NCBI RefSeq assembly: GCF_004522215.1
Contig: NZ_SDLR01000001.1
Location: 310,001-374,000, forward strand
Direction: 5' to 3'
DNA length: 64,000 nt
Origin: Ammoniphilus sp. YIM 78166
GTDB lineage: Bacteria > Bacillota > Bacilli > Aneurinibacillales > RAOX-1
Shown here: positions 1-7,964 of the stretch, in pieces
Layout of the letters: each line of letters opens with the position of its first letter
Numbering within the stretch: the first letter of the stretch is position 1
Program-made: the position numbers and the translations under genes
The notes under the pieces: generated by a model
The model's database searches: none
Seen by the model: only the letters and a program-made list of their open reading frames with translations
What the model was told of the DNA's origin: nothing

Positions 1-79
1 CGGTTACAATGTATACTAATTTTTCGCCTTGAAGCTTCTTAACCAATTCAGGAGTAAGTTCTTTTATTTGACTTGACAT
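1..79 (-). CDS. 5' end of an unidentified gene, possibly a PPOX-type flavoprotein (partial)
   Basis: Only the first 26 codons are in the window; the gene runs off the left edge on the minus strand. Translation begins MSSQIKELTPELVKKL and ends ...LVYIVT at the edge. The ATG is 3 bp beyond the stop codon of the acyl-CoA-dehydrogenase-like gene and has an AAAGGAAG ribosome site inside that gene, so the two are cotranscribed and probably translationally coupled. The opening (ELTPELVKKLQ.EK.V..VT) resembles pyridoxamine-phosphate-oxidase-like flavin proteins, but 26 residues are too few to identify a family. If it is a flavin reductase-like protein, it could partner the neighbouring flavoenzyme; that is inference. 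Confidence 0.6.
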   Translation of the reverse strand, partial: MSSQIKELTPELVKKLQGEKLVYIVT

Positions 80-81
80 GA

Positions 82-1284
82 TTAATCTTCCTTTGTTTTT
101 GATTTTTCAAGCCACCCGCCGGAAACCTCGAATCCTAAACTAGCCTTACCGATAATCTCAAGGCACTTATCGTTATTAGGCGGCATCACCATGCCAGCCC
201 GTGCGTCACGAAGCATTCTTTCCAATGGATATTTCCTCATATAGGCCCTTCCTCCGCAAACACGGATAGCCATGTCTGTCACTTTGATCGATACTTCCGT
301 GCCTGCATATTTAGCGAGAGTGACAGGCAAAACCCGCTCCTCCGGTGTTCCTGTTTCACGTGACAGAGCAGCTTGTTTCAATAGCTGCTTAGCAGATTCA
401 ATTTCTACGGTCATTTCCGCAATTCTTTGCTGAATGGTAGGATAATGACTGATCGGATGAGGATCGGGCTTGAAAGTAGTATTCTTAGCATACTGCACGG
501 TAAAATCCAATGCCCCTTCGGCAAGCCCAATCCCTATGGCTCCAAAACCAAAGGCATACCCATCGCTGACATGCTTGCGTATAGCATCTCCGGGCTCGCC
601 AATTAGGTTCTTATCTTCTACGAAGCAACCTTCGAAGTGGATGGTATTACTAGCTGTCCCTCGCATACCCATGGCATCCCATGTTTCCTCAATCCTTACA
701 CCCGGTATTTCGCGTGGAATAACCAGCAAAATCAAGCCATTTTCCAAAGACTCTTCGCCCTCTAATAGACATAAAGTGTTGAAATAATCAGCGGCTGAGC
801 TTAAAGAGGCAAAATGTTTGGTTCCTGTAACGATATATCCGCCTTCCACTTTTTTTGCTATTGTGCTTGGACGGAAATTTCCACGTAAGCTGCTGGTAGG
901 TTCGCTCGTAACAGAGGCAAAAAGCTTCCCATCTTTAACCACTTCTGTAAATAATCGTTGCTTTTGCTCAACATTGGCCATTTCTTTTAATATATTGATC
1001 ACTGTGCAGTGCATATTAAAAGTATTCGCCGTTGATCCATCTACCTTCGCAATCTCTCTTAGGACATCTCCCATTAAAAAGGAATCAGCACCTAATCCAC
1101 CATATTCTTCCGGAACTACGAGTCCGATAATACCCTGCTCATGTAAATCCCGATAATTTTCATATGGAAATTTCCCTTCTTTATCGTACATGCTTGCTCT
1201 TGGAGCAAAATTTTCCGTGGCGAGATATTTAACTGCAGACAATACTTTTTCCGCAATGGCATGTTTTGATTGTGTTTTCACCAT
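82..1284 (-). CDS. acyl-CoA dehydrogenase family flavoprotein
   Basis: 400-residue protein with acyl-CoA dehydrogenase architecture: N-terminal helical domain (about 1-115), middle beta domain (about 116-225, with a VTSEPTSS flavin-contact segment) and C-terminal helical domain ending in RDARAGMVMPPNND at about 359-372. Typical members carry a YEGT..IQ motif with the catalytic Glu there. This protein has PPNND instead, so it may be a diverged dehydrogenase or a flavin-dependent oxygenase/halogenase-type relative. I chose the ATG at 1284 because AAAGGAGGGATC precedes it; the open frame extends further upstream across the promoter and is not the real start. The gene lies behind a sigma-54 promoter and faces away from a sigma-54 activator gene, so it is probably substrate-induced. 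A second gene follows immediately. Confidence 0.85.
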   Translation of the reverse strand: MVKTQSKHAIAEKVLSAVKYLATENFAPRASMYDKEGKFPYENYRDLHEQGIIGLVVPEEYGGLGADSFLMGDVLREIAKVDGSTANTFNMHCTVINILKEMANVEQKQRLFTEVVKDGKLFASVTSEPTSSLRGNFRPSTIAKKVEGGYIVTGTKHFASLSSAADYFNTLCLLEGEESLENGLILLVIPREIPGVRIEETWDAMGMRGTASNTIHFEGCFVEDKNLIGEPGDAIRKHVSDGYAFGFGAIGIGLAEGALDFTVQYAKNTTFKPDPHPISHYPTIQQRIAEMTVEIESAKQLLKQAALSRETGTPEERVLPVTLAKYAGTEVSIKVTDMAIRVCGGRAYMRKYPLERMLRDARAGMVMPPNNDKCLEIIGKASLGFEVSGGWLEKSKTKED

Positions 1285-1358
1285 GATCCCTCCTTTAGTC
1301 ATCAGTCTGATAACTCCTTTCTCTAAGACAAAATGTAATTGTTCTTGATTATGGGTAT

Positions 1359-1375
1359 ATGCATTTTTCGTGCCA
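1359..1375 (-). promoter_or_regulatory. sigma-54 (-24/-12) promoter of the acyl-CoA dehydrogenase operon
   Basis: The minus strand reads TGGCACGAAAAATGCAT: GG and GC are 10 nt apart, as sigma-54 polymerase requires, with one mismatch to TGGCAC-N5-TTGCA. It lies about 75-90 bp upstream of the ATG at 1284. The neighbouring regulator belongs to the obligate activator class for such promoters, which supports the call. Confidence 0.8.
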
Positions 1376-1488
1376 AAAGAATAAATAGAAATGGTAAGCA
1401 CGATAACGATTGGAGAGGAGAGGGGGAGAATTGAGTTGGTGCGATAATCAACCATTTTACGGTTGGTTCCATGAAATAAGGGGATAAA

Positions 1489-1528
1489 CGGTTTGGTATT
1501 GCACCGTTATTGGTCGTCAATTGAACCA
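1489..1528. promoter_or_regulatory. tandem candidate upstream activator sites
   Basis: There are two 18-bp elements, CGGTTTGGTATTGCACCG at 1489-1506 and TGGTCGTCAATTGAACCA at 1511-1528. Both have GGT and ACC half sites, and their centres are 22 bp apart (two helical turns). They sit roughly 115-165 bp upstream of the sigma-54 promoter, where bacterial enhancer-binding proteins usually bind. Close relatives of the motif occur upstream of the regulator gene (3063-3182). Confidence 0.6.
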
Positions 1529-1538
1529 AACAGAAAAA

Positions 1539-1559
1539 GAACCCTCAATTTGAGGGTTC
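1539..1559 (-). terminator. terminator of the sigma-54 regulator gene
   Basis: GAACCCTCAA and TTGAGGGTTC form a perfect inverted repeat around one base. It is followed on the minus strand by TTTTTCTG, just past the stop of the regulator gene. Confidence 0.8.
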
Positions 1560-1562
1560 CTT

Positions 1563-3005
1563 TCATTTTAGAGTTCCTTTTCCCAAGAAGGACAGATAAT
1601 CGATTTTAAAAGATTGAAGCTTTCTTATTAAGGTAGAATGGCTAATCTGCAAAGATCCGGCAGCTTGGCGAATGGATTTGGATTGGCGAAGAATATCTAA
1701 AATGATCTTTTTTTCAAAGTCCATCACCAAATCGTTCAGTCCTCCTTCTTGTTGTTCTGAAAACGAAGATAAAGAAGAAGAGGAAGGAGGATTTGTGGTT
1801 TGATCTATATATTCCGATAGAATGTCTATGTTTACCAGATTATCTTTGGACATCACAACCATTCTTTCAATCATATTTTTTAGTTCACGAACATTTCCGG
1901 GCCAATGGTACTGCATCAAGCGTTTCATAATGACCGGCCCGAATTCAGCTTTACGTTGATACATCTGGTTAAATTGGCTAAGGAAATGGGTAGCCAGAAT
2001 GGGTATTTCTTCTCTTCTCTCGCGCAAGGGGGGGAGTATAAACGGAACGACATTGAGGCGATAATACAAGTCCTCGCGAAATGTTCCTTCTGCAATCATT
2101 TTTTCTAAAGATCGGTTAGTGGCTGCAACCACCCGAATGTTAATGGGAATAGGCTTGCCGCCGCCTATTCTCTGCACCTCTTTCTCCTGCAAGACACGAA
2201 GTAACTTGGCTTGCATGTTTAAGGGAAGCTCTCCGATCTCGTCTAAAAAGATTGTACCCTCATTTGAAAGCTCAAATACTCCCAGCTTTCGTTTGGTCGC
2301 GCCTGTAAAGGCACCTGCCTCATAGCCAAACAGTTCTGACTCAATCAGATTCTCCGGAATAGCTGAACAGTTCACTTTCATAAAGGGCTTCTTGCTTCGA
2401 GGGCTGTGATTGTGGATCCAATTGGCCAATACCTCTTTGCCTACTCCCGATTCTCCCAAAATTATAATTGTTGATTGTGTGGAAGATACATGATGAGCCA
2501 CTTCGAACAGCTTCACCATTTTTTCATTTCGGATGACAGGACCTTCTTCCATCTTACCTAATGTCCCTTTGAACTTACTAATTTCCATTTCATAATGGTT
2601 AATGAGTTCGTTTTTTTGCTCAATTTCTTTCTGCAAATCTGTTAATTGGGTAATATCTCGAACATTGCAGACAACTCGATGTAATTTACCGTCGAAAAAA
2701 ACAGGCACACCTGTAACTAGCAATTGCTTATTATTAAGTTTATTAATAATGGTGACTGGTTTTAGAGTGCTGATAACGCCAGGGATAGCAGATTGAGAAA
2801 GAACGCCAGCCTTGACTAGGTTATGAGCATATTTCCCCAGAACATCCTCTTTCTTAATATTCGTTAATTTTTCGTAAGATTCATTGACCATAATGGTTCG
2901 TCCCTCGCCATCAGCTACCCATACACCGTCATAAAAAGAGTTGAAGATATCCTCCCAGTCCTGTCCATTCTGTTGGTTATCACAATTATTCTCTGTTTGA
3001 GTCAT
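1563..3005 (-). CDS. sigma-54-dependent transcriptional activator (PAS-AAA+-Fis HTH)
   Basis: 480-residue enhancer-binding protein. A PAS sensor domain (about 17-120) is followed by a helical linker (about 121-150) and an AAA+ domain. The AAA+ domain has Walker A GESGVGK (184-190), the sigma-54-contacting loop GAFTGA (231-236) and Walker B FLDE (253-256). A Fis-type helix-turn-helix lies at about 440-470. It remodels sigma-54 polymerase after sensing a small ligand through the PAS domain. The start has an AGGGTG ribosome site. It probably activates the operon at 1-1284 and formerly the broken TRAP genes on its other side; the shared 18-bp motif supports both. No phosphoacceptor receiver domain is present. 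Confidence 0.93.
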   Translation of the reverse strand: MTQTENNCDNQQNGQDWEDIFNSFYDGVWVADGEGRTIMVNESYEKLTNIKKEDVLGKYAHNLVKAGVLSQSAIPGVISTLKPVTIINKLNNKQLLVTGVPVFFDGKLHRVVCNVRDITQLTDLQKEIEQKNELINHYEMEISKFKGTLGKMEEGPVIRNEKMVKLFEVAHHVSSTQSTIIILGESGVGKEVLANWIHNHSPRSKKPFMKVNCSAIPENLIESELFGYEAGAFTGATKRKLGVFELSNEGTIFLDEIGELPLNMQAKLLRVLQEKEVQRIGGGKPIPINIRVVAATNRSLEKMIAEGTFREDLYYRLNVVPFILPPLRERREEIPILATHFLSQFNQMYQRKAEFGPVIMKRLMQYHWPGNVRELKNMIERMVVMSKDNLVNIDILSEYIDQTTNPPSSSSLSSFSEQQEGGLNDLVMDFEKKIILDILRQSKSIRQAAGSLQISHSTLIRKLQSFKIDYLSFLGKGTLK

Positions 3006-3062
3006 AATTCACCCTACCTTATTGAAAAATCAATATATTTTTAAAGTTGATAATAGTTTAAA

Positions 3063-3080
3063 TGGTTTATAATTAAACCA
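3063..3080. promoter_or_regulatory. candidate binding site for the sigma-54 activator
   Basis: TGGTTTATAATTAAACCA has 7-bp arms (TGGTTTA/TAAACCA) around 4 bp. It lies 58 bp upstream of the regulator start and matches the motif near the acyl-CoA dehydrogenase promoter, so autoregulation is possible. Confidence 0.55.
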
Positions 3081-3146
3081 CAAGAAACTTTTCAAAAGAA
3101 GTAAGCACTAAATAAAGCGCTCTCATAACTGCTATTTAGAACTGAT

Positions 3147-3182
3147 TGGTCTATTTTTAGACAACGGTTCATTTATAGACCA
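3147..3182. promoter_or_regulatory. two abutting 18-bp candidate activator sites
   Basis: TGGTCTATTTTTAGACAA (3147-3164) is joined directly to CGGTTCATTTATAGACCA (3165-3182). Both fit the TGGT-N10-ACCA pattern. They lie about 75-105 bp before a weak sigma-54-like sequence at 3254-3270 (TG...GC instead of GG...GC) that would read toward the TRAP remnant. Confidence 0.5.
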
Positions 3183-3251
3183 AAAAGTGGATGATTTCCC
3201 TCTGGAGTTTAGCATCTTATTGCTATTTTTACGCTCTATCATAACAAAAAG

Positions 3252-3287
3252 GATTTGCATTAAAATTGCTTAGTTTTAATGCAAATC
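3252..3287. repeat. 14-bp perfect inverted repeat, terminator-like
   Basis: GATTTGCATTAAAA and its exact complement flank an 8-nt loop. AAAAA precedes the repeat and a T-rich run follows, so it could terminate transcription in either direction. It lies immediately before the point where the DctM remnant begins, so it may also mark a deletion junction. The rest of 3006-3325 holds only the sites listed separately. Confidence 0.6.
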
Positions 3288-3325
3288 TAATTTTTAGAAA
3301 GCCTAGGAAGGAATGATAGAAAAAA

Positions 3326-4541
3326 GTGGAAGGTGATTTTCAGGCCAGCATCAACATGTTGAGTACAACAGCATTTCAGGGTATTCGGGAATACATTTTT
3401 GGGGTCATTCCTTTATTTGTACTGATGGGTTTATTATCTAATGTAGCCGGTGCCAGTACCGAACTCTACCAATCTTTTCATGTTCTACTTCGAAGAATCC
3501 GTGGCGGATTAGGGATGGCAACGGTTGGTGCCAATGCTGTTTTTGCTACCATTACTGGCGTGAGCGTTGCATCAGCAGCTGTATTCAGTAAAGTATCTCT
3601 TGGTCCCATGACGAATCTTAAATACGATAAGAAATTTGCTTTAGGAACCATTGCTGGCAGTTCCGTATTGGGGATGCTCATCCCTCCAAGTTTATTGTTT
3701 ATTATATACGGGATGTTAGCTGAGGTTTCTGTTGGGAAGCTTTTTATCGCAGGTATTATTCCTGGAATATTATTATCTTTTATTTTCTGTCTGGGTATTT
3801 TTGTACTGTCCAAATTAAAGCCTGAACTAGTCGGTGGAGAGAGTTCTGAGGGGAATGGCAAATGGACTAGGGAGGATCTAAAAACCATATTCCGCCCTTG
3901 GGCCATCGGAATTTTGGTTGTTCTTATGTTAGGCGGGCTATATGGCGGATATTTTACTCCAACGGAAGCTGGGGGGGGGAGGTGCCTTCGGCGCGTTTTT
4001 GATTGTTATATTGAAGAAAAAGCTGAATAAGAGTATTTTGTGGAAAACCTTGATTGAAACAGGATACACTTCGGCCAGTGTATTGTTACTATTAATTACT
4101 GCACAAATGTATTCACGCATGCTCTCTATAGGAGGTATTTTGAACACCCTTGATTCGTTTATTCAAGGTCTTACTGTTTCATCCACTTTGCTCATTCTCA
4201 TTTTTATGCTAATCCTATTAATCATGGGCATGGTTTTGGATTCGACGTCCATTCTACTCATCGCTATGCCTCTAATGCTGCCATTTGTTAAAGCTATAGG
4301 GTTTGATTTGATCGCTTTTGGTGTGATTGCGGTCATCATCATTGAAATGGGACTTTTGATACCACCATTTGGATTGGTTGTGTACTCGATGAAATCTGCC
4401 TTGGGTGAGAAAGCGACAATCGGAGAGATATTCCGTGGCGCATTTCCCTTTATCGTGATGATGGGTATTACTGCACTAATTCTGTTCATCTTTCCGGAGC
4501 TTTCCACATGGCTGCCGAATATGATGATAGAATTACAATAG
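3326..4541 (+). pseudogene. TRAP transporter large permease (DctM), 5'-truncated and frameshifted
   Basis: Two overlapping frames together encode most of a DctM-type 12-helix permease. The first runs from 3326 (FGVIPLFVLMGLL, GTIAGSSVLGMLIPPS, FTPTEAG). The second continues after a run of nine G at 3971-3979 (GAFGAFLIVILKKK through LSTWLPNMM). Removing one G would restore one frame. The first 35-40 residues of the family are also missing: a TAG lies six bases before the first usable codon. No dctP or dctQ gene is adjacent. A single-base homopolymer sequencing error could explain the frameshift but not the missing 5' end. Confidence 0.85.
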
Positions 4542-4698
4542 TAGACAATTGAGGAACAGCTAGCCTATCCGTACAATCCTATTTCTCGGTTCTTGATCGG
4601 GGTTTGTATGGAGTTAAAGTTCTTTTTGGGTGAAGCGGTGTTATGGAGTGATGAACGTTAGCTGTAGACCGACATTTGATGATTTCACATTAGCCATG

Positions 4699-4735
4699 AG
4701 CTTTCTCTTTAAATGAGAAGGCTTTTTTTATTTTG
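4699..4735 (+). terminator. Rho-independent terminator
   Basis: AGCTTTCTC and GAGAAGGCT form a 9-bp stem with one G-U pair, followed by TTTTTTATTTTG. Confidence 0.7.
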
Positions 4736-4783
4736 TCATGTTTTAATAAAGATTACTATTATAATTTTATTAATTATTTGATT

Positions 4784-4819
4784 ATTTCATAATATGAAAT
4801 TATTTTCATTGATTTGAAA
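4784..4819. promoter_or_regulatory. candidate IclR operators upstream of its own gene
   Basis: ATTTCATAATATGAAAT (4784-4800) is a perfect palindrome around one base. It is followed by TTTCATTGATTTGAAA (4804-4819). A third related palindrome lies after the regulator gene at 5634-5650. Length and symmetry suit a dimeric IclR-family regulator. Confidence 0.6.
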
Positions 4820-4854
4820 TGTTTGAGTTGATATACTTGTCTCAGGTGATAATA

Positions 4855-5643
4855 ATGGATAATCAAAAGACGAGAATAAAATCTGTTTCGAAAGCGTTGC
4901 AAGTTTTAGACCTGCTTGGAAAAAATCCTAATGGGTTACTAGTTAAGGAAATCAGTATAACTCTGAAATTAAATTTAAGCACTACCTATCATTTAATCAA
5001 TACTTTGTTAGATGCTGGATATGTTAATAAGTTGAAAGATGATGTTTTTATGCTTGGGTATCAAATCCCATTTCTACACAATGCCTTTATCCATTCGATG
5101 GCCTCGCATACGCTACTGAATACTTACTTGCAAGAACTGTCAGATACGACACAAGAGACAGCATATCTTGGAAGAGAGGTTGATGATGAAGTTGTTCTTA
5201 TGGGAATCATTGATTGCCCACAAGCTATCAAAGTCAAAACATTATATATCGGTTATAGAGAATACCCTCATGCGCGGGCTTTACCTAAATCAATTATTGC
5301 CTATTGGCCTGATAAAAAGGTAAAAGAATATTTTAAAGACAAAACGTTCGACAAGTTAACTGAATTCACTCCATCAAGTTTGGAAGAATTATTATTAGAA
5401 TTAAAGGTCATTAGGGAAAACGGCTATTGTGTGGAAGAAGAAGGTTTTACCAAAGGAATTTGCTGCATTGCCGTCCCAGTTTTTGATGCTAGCAAAAAAC
5501 CAATTGCTGCTTACAGTGTTACAATGCCAAGTGAAAGATATAAACAACATAAGGAAGAATATATTGAAAAGGTTTGCAAGATTGCTCTAAATGCTTCACG
5601 ATGTTTTGGTTATTATGAAAATGATGCTGTGGGTTTCAAATAA
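4855..5643 (+). CDS. IclR family transcriptional regulator
   Basis: 262 residues from the ATG at 4855, which follows CAGGTGAT; the open frame begins 12 codons earlier without a ribosome site. The N-terminal winged helix (about 5-65: SVSKALQVLDLLG, LVKEISITLKLNLSTTYHLINTL) and the C-terminal ligand-binding domain (about 80-255, with the usual VPVFDASKKPIAAYSV segment) are both complete. IclR proteins bind small aromatic or organic acids. This one is placed to control the catabolic genes that follow, and matching palindromes flank the gene on both sides. Confidence 0.92.
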   Translation: MDNQKTRIKSVSKALQVLDLLGKNPNGLLVKEISITLKLNLSTTYHLINTLLDAGYVNKLKDDVFMLGYQIPFLHNAFIHSMASHTLLNTYLQELSDTTQETAYLGREVDDEVVLMGIIDCPQAIKVKTLYIGYREYPHARALPKSIIAYWPDKKVKEYFKDKTFDKLTEFTPSSLEELLLELKVIRENGYCVEEEGFTKGICCIAVPVFDASKKPIAAYSVTMPSERYKQHKEEYIEKVCKIALNASRCFGYYENDAVGFK

Positions 5644-5650
5644 TTTGAAA
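5634..5650. promoter_or_regulatory. perfect 17-bp palindrome, candidate IclR operator
   Basis: TTTCAAATAATTTGAAA has 8-bp arms around one base. It overlaps the IclR stop codon and lies 16 bp before the hydrolase start, where it could control the catabolic operon. Confidence 0.6.
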
Positions 5651-5666
5651 TTAAGTAGGTGATGAA

Positions 5667-6458
5667 ATGGTCTTGAAAAAAGATGAAATCATGAAACCGA
5701 AATATTTATTTTATGAAGTTAGAGGAAATGGTCCGCCCATACTATTTTTGCATGGGTTAGGAATGAAGAAACAGGTCTGGGAACCTATTATTGAACAACT
5801 TAAAGATAGATTTCTATGTATATCTATCGATTTACTTGGGTTTGGGGAGAATAGAGCATCAGAGGAATGTGAACGCATTCTATTTGATCAGTGGATTGAT
5901 CAAGTTCAAGAACTTCTTCAAAAAATAAGTCTTACTAAAATTCATTTGGTAGGCCATTCACTAGGAAGTTTTATTGCCCTAGCTTTTGCCTCTAAATATC
6001 CATCTGCTTGTTCATCCGTTACAGCAATATCTACCTTGCCTGAATTCAATCAAGCGATGACGGATGCATTTGAACAGAGAGCCTTACAAGTTGAGATATT
6101 TGGCTTGAATGGCATTATTGATGATTTAATTAAGGTTGGATTCTCAAAAGAAACTTTGGAGAATCGACCGGACATCGTTAAAAAATATAAAGAGATCATT
6201 TGTAGCAATACTGCTGCTCAATACGCTTTATGTTGCAGAAGTGTGGCGAATCTTAATAACTACTCGTTATTAAATAGAATCACAACACCTGTACAACTTA
6301 TTGTCGGTTTGGATGATAAAATAACGCCGCCGGCTCTCTCTGAGATTGTCCGCGAGTGGATACCCCGTTGCAAAATGTATGCTTTAGAAGGCAGCGGTCA
6401 TCAAGTCCATATGGAAAAACCAGAAGAGATCGCAAAGATCGTTTCTGATTTTTTATAA
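5667..6458 (+). CDS. alpha/beta hydrolase
   Basis: 263-residue single-domain alpha/beta-hydrolase fold enzyme. The oxyanion segment is LHGLG (28-32), the nucleophile elbow GHSLGS holds Ser98, the acid is probably Asp216 in VGLDD, and the base is His245 in GSGH. The start has GTAGGTGAT in front. It is the first structural gene after the IclR regulator and is followed by a cupin and a dehydrogenase, so hydrolysis of an ester, lactone or C-C bond in a catabolic route is likely. The substrate cannot be told from sequence; carboxylesterase and 3-oxoadipate enol-lactonase-like roles are equally possible. Confidence 0.88.
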   Translation: MVLKKDEIMKPKYLFYEVRGNGPPILFLHGLGMKKQVWEPIIEQLKDRFLCISIDLLGFGENRASEECERILFDQWIDQVQELLQKISLTKIHLVGHSLGSFIALAFASKYPSACSSVTAISTLPEFNQAMTDAFEQRALQVEIFGLNGIIDDLIKVGFSKETLENRPDIVKKYKEIICSNTAAQYALCCRSVANLNNYSLLNRITTPVQLIVGLDDKITPPALSEIVREWIPRCKMYALEGSGHQVHMEKPEEIAKIVSDFL

Positions 6459-6491
6459 GTTAAATTTAATTAAAGGGGAGGAATTATTAAT

Positions 6492-6968
6492 ATGAATCTA
6501 CAAGATGTTCACAAGCGCGTTATTCGAAGACAGGATGTAAAGGCAAATTGGGAAGCATTTCCGGATTTTAAGAAAGCAACATACAGGTATATCGGAACAC
6601 TAGCTTCTACAGATACTAGTATTCTACCTAAACTTACGGAAAGCAATATTTCTTTAGGAATTATTGAAGCCGCCCCAGGGCCGCAAGCAAGATTGCACGA
6701 TCATGAAGTTGAAGAGATCTTCATGCCGCTTGATGGATTATGGGAGTTCTTCTGGGGACCAAATGGAGAGGAAAGAACAACTCTAGGCCCGCTAGATGTT
6801 ATTTCCGTTCCGCCCGGCGTATTGAGAGGCTTCAATAATGTTGGCGGTACTACAGGGCGTCTTCTAGTATTAAATACAAATGCTGATGCAGAAGGGGCTG
6901 CGTTTGATGAAAAAGAGGAACTAAGCAACATTACGGAATCGAACAATACAAGACAAATCCGGAAATAG
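6492..6968 (+). CDS. cupin domain protein
   Basis: 158 residues with one cupin barrel. The first motif LHDHEVEEIF supplies His69, His71 and Glu75 as metal ligands; the second motif lies around the LDVISVPPG segment. AAGGGGAGG precedes the start. Small cupins act as isomerases, dioxygenases or sensors. Its place between the hydrolase and the beta-hydroxyacid dehydrogenase suggests a role in the same pathway. Reaction unknown. Confidence 0.85.
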   Translation: MNLQDVHKRVIRRQDVKANWEAFPDFKKATYRYIGTLASTDTSILPKLTESNISLGIIEAAPGPQARLHDHEVEEIFMPLDGLWEFFWGPNGEERTTLGPLDVISVPPGVLRGFNNVGGTTGRLLVLNTNADAEGAAFDEKEELSNITESNNTRQIRK

Positions 6969-6978
6969 ATCATATATG

Positions 6979-7003
6979 GAGTGCCTGTTGGTTACAGGCA
7001 CTC
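6979..7003 (+). repeat. intercistronic hairpin
   Basis: GAGTGCCTGT and ACAGGCACTC form a perfect 10-bp stem, but no T-run follows. It is therefore more likely a partial terminator or mRNA-stability element between the cupin and dehydrogenase genes. Confidence 0.6.
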
Positions 7004-7042
7004 ATGATTCAGCTATAACATAATCACCCTAAGGGGGATCTT

Positions 7043-7924
7043 ATGAGAATAGGTTTTTCTGGGTTAGGAAGAATGGGCTTTGCCATAGCGGAAAGATTGA
7101 TGGTATCCGGTTTTGAGCTTGCGGTATGGAACAGAACAAAGCATAAAGCACAACACTTGGTAGCCCGAGGTGTGTCATGGGTGGATTCCCCTAAAGACCT
7201 GACCGAAAGATGCGACATTATACTTTCTATTGTTACTGATGATCATGCCGTTCATGAAATTTACACTAATGCGAATGGTTTGCTACAAAGTGATTGCCAT
7301 GGAAAGCTATTTTTGGAAATGAGTACCATTAAGCCTCAAACGATTCACGGATTAGCGGAAATGGTTCAACAAAAAGGCGGGAGATTATTAGATTGTCCGG
7401 TATCAGGGACGGTGGTTCATGCCCGTGAAGGCCAGCTCATTGCCATGATAGGCGGAGACTCGGATAGCGTGGAAAAAGTAAAGCCAGTACTTTCAACCTT
7501 TTGCAAAAGTGTAAATCATATTGGTCCTATTGGGACAGGAAGCGTGATGAAACTAGTTCTGAATATGCCCATGGTCATTTATACCCAAGCTTTATCTGAA
7601 GCGTTATCCATTGGCGTTAAAGCAGGTATTGATCTGAAATATATGCTCGAATTAATTATGAAAAGCCCCGCAGGCATCAATGTCCTCCCTGTAAAAATTC
7701 CTGTGATGTTGGGAGAAACAGAAGAGGTTTCCTTCGATATCAAAGGATTTAAAAAAGATCTTCTCAACATGATTTCAACTAGCCAATTATACGAGGTTCC
7801 AGCTCCTACCGCCAGCGTTGCACTGCAATCTTATTCAAACGCAGTGGCGGATGGCTTCGGGGATCTTGATTGGGGAGCAATCATACCTTACTACATAAAA
7901 AAAATGCAAAACAGCTCAAAGTAA
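7043..7924 (+). CDS. NAD(P)-dependent beta-hydroxyacid dehydrogenase (HIBADH family)
   Basis: 293 residues. The Rossmann motif is GLGRMG (7-12), the substrate-binding signature DCPVSG is at 117-122, and the catalytic lysine is Lys170 in GTGSVMKLVLNM; length and motifs match 3-hydroxyisobutyrate/tartronate-semialdehyde reductase relatives. The ATG has AAGGGGGATCTT in front. Members oxidise or reduce short 3-hydroxyacids. Within this cluster it probably acts on a product of the hydrolase. The exact substrate is not evident. Confidence 0.88.
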   Translation: MRIGFSGLGRMGFAIAERLMVSGFELAVWNRTKHKAQHLVARGVSWVDSPKDLTERCDIILSIVTDDHAVHEIYTNANGLLQSDCHGKLFLEMSTIKPQTIHGLAEMVQQKGGRLLDCPVSGTVVHAREGQLIAMIGGDSDSVEKVKPVLSTFCKSVNHIGPIGTGSVMKLVLNMPMVIYTQALSEALSIGVKAGIDLKYMLELIMKSPAGINVLPVKIPVMLGETEEVSFDIKGFKKDLLNMISTSQLYEVPAPTASVALQSYSNAVADGFGDLDWGAIIPYYIKKMQNSSK

Positions 7925-7964
7925 TCGATTGTAGTATTTAGCAAGTTGTAAAAGGAGGGGTAGA

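Larger units (their letters stand above)
4542..4854. other. intergenic region before the IclR gene
   Basis: No coding sequence is recognisable. The region holds a terminator at 4699-4735 and two TTTCA/TGAAA palindromes near its right end; nothing else stands out. Confidence 0.6.

Noticed and set aside
1285..1455. 57-codon N-terminal extension of the acyl-CoA dehydrogenase frame
   Set aside because: It crosses the sigma-54 promoter and lacks a ribosome site; a strong site precedes the ATG at 1284.
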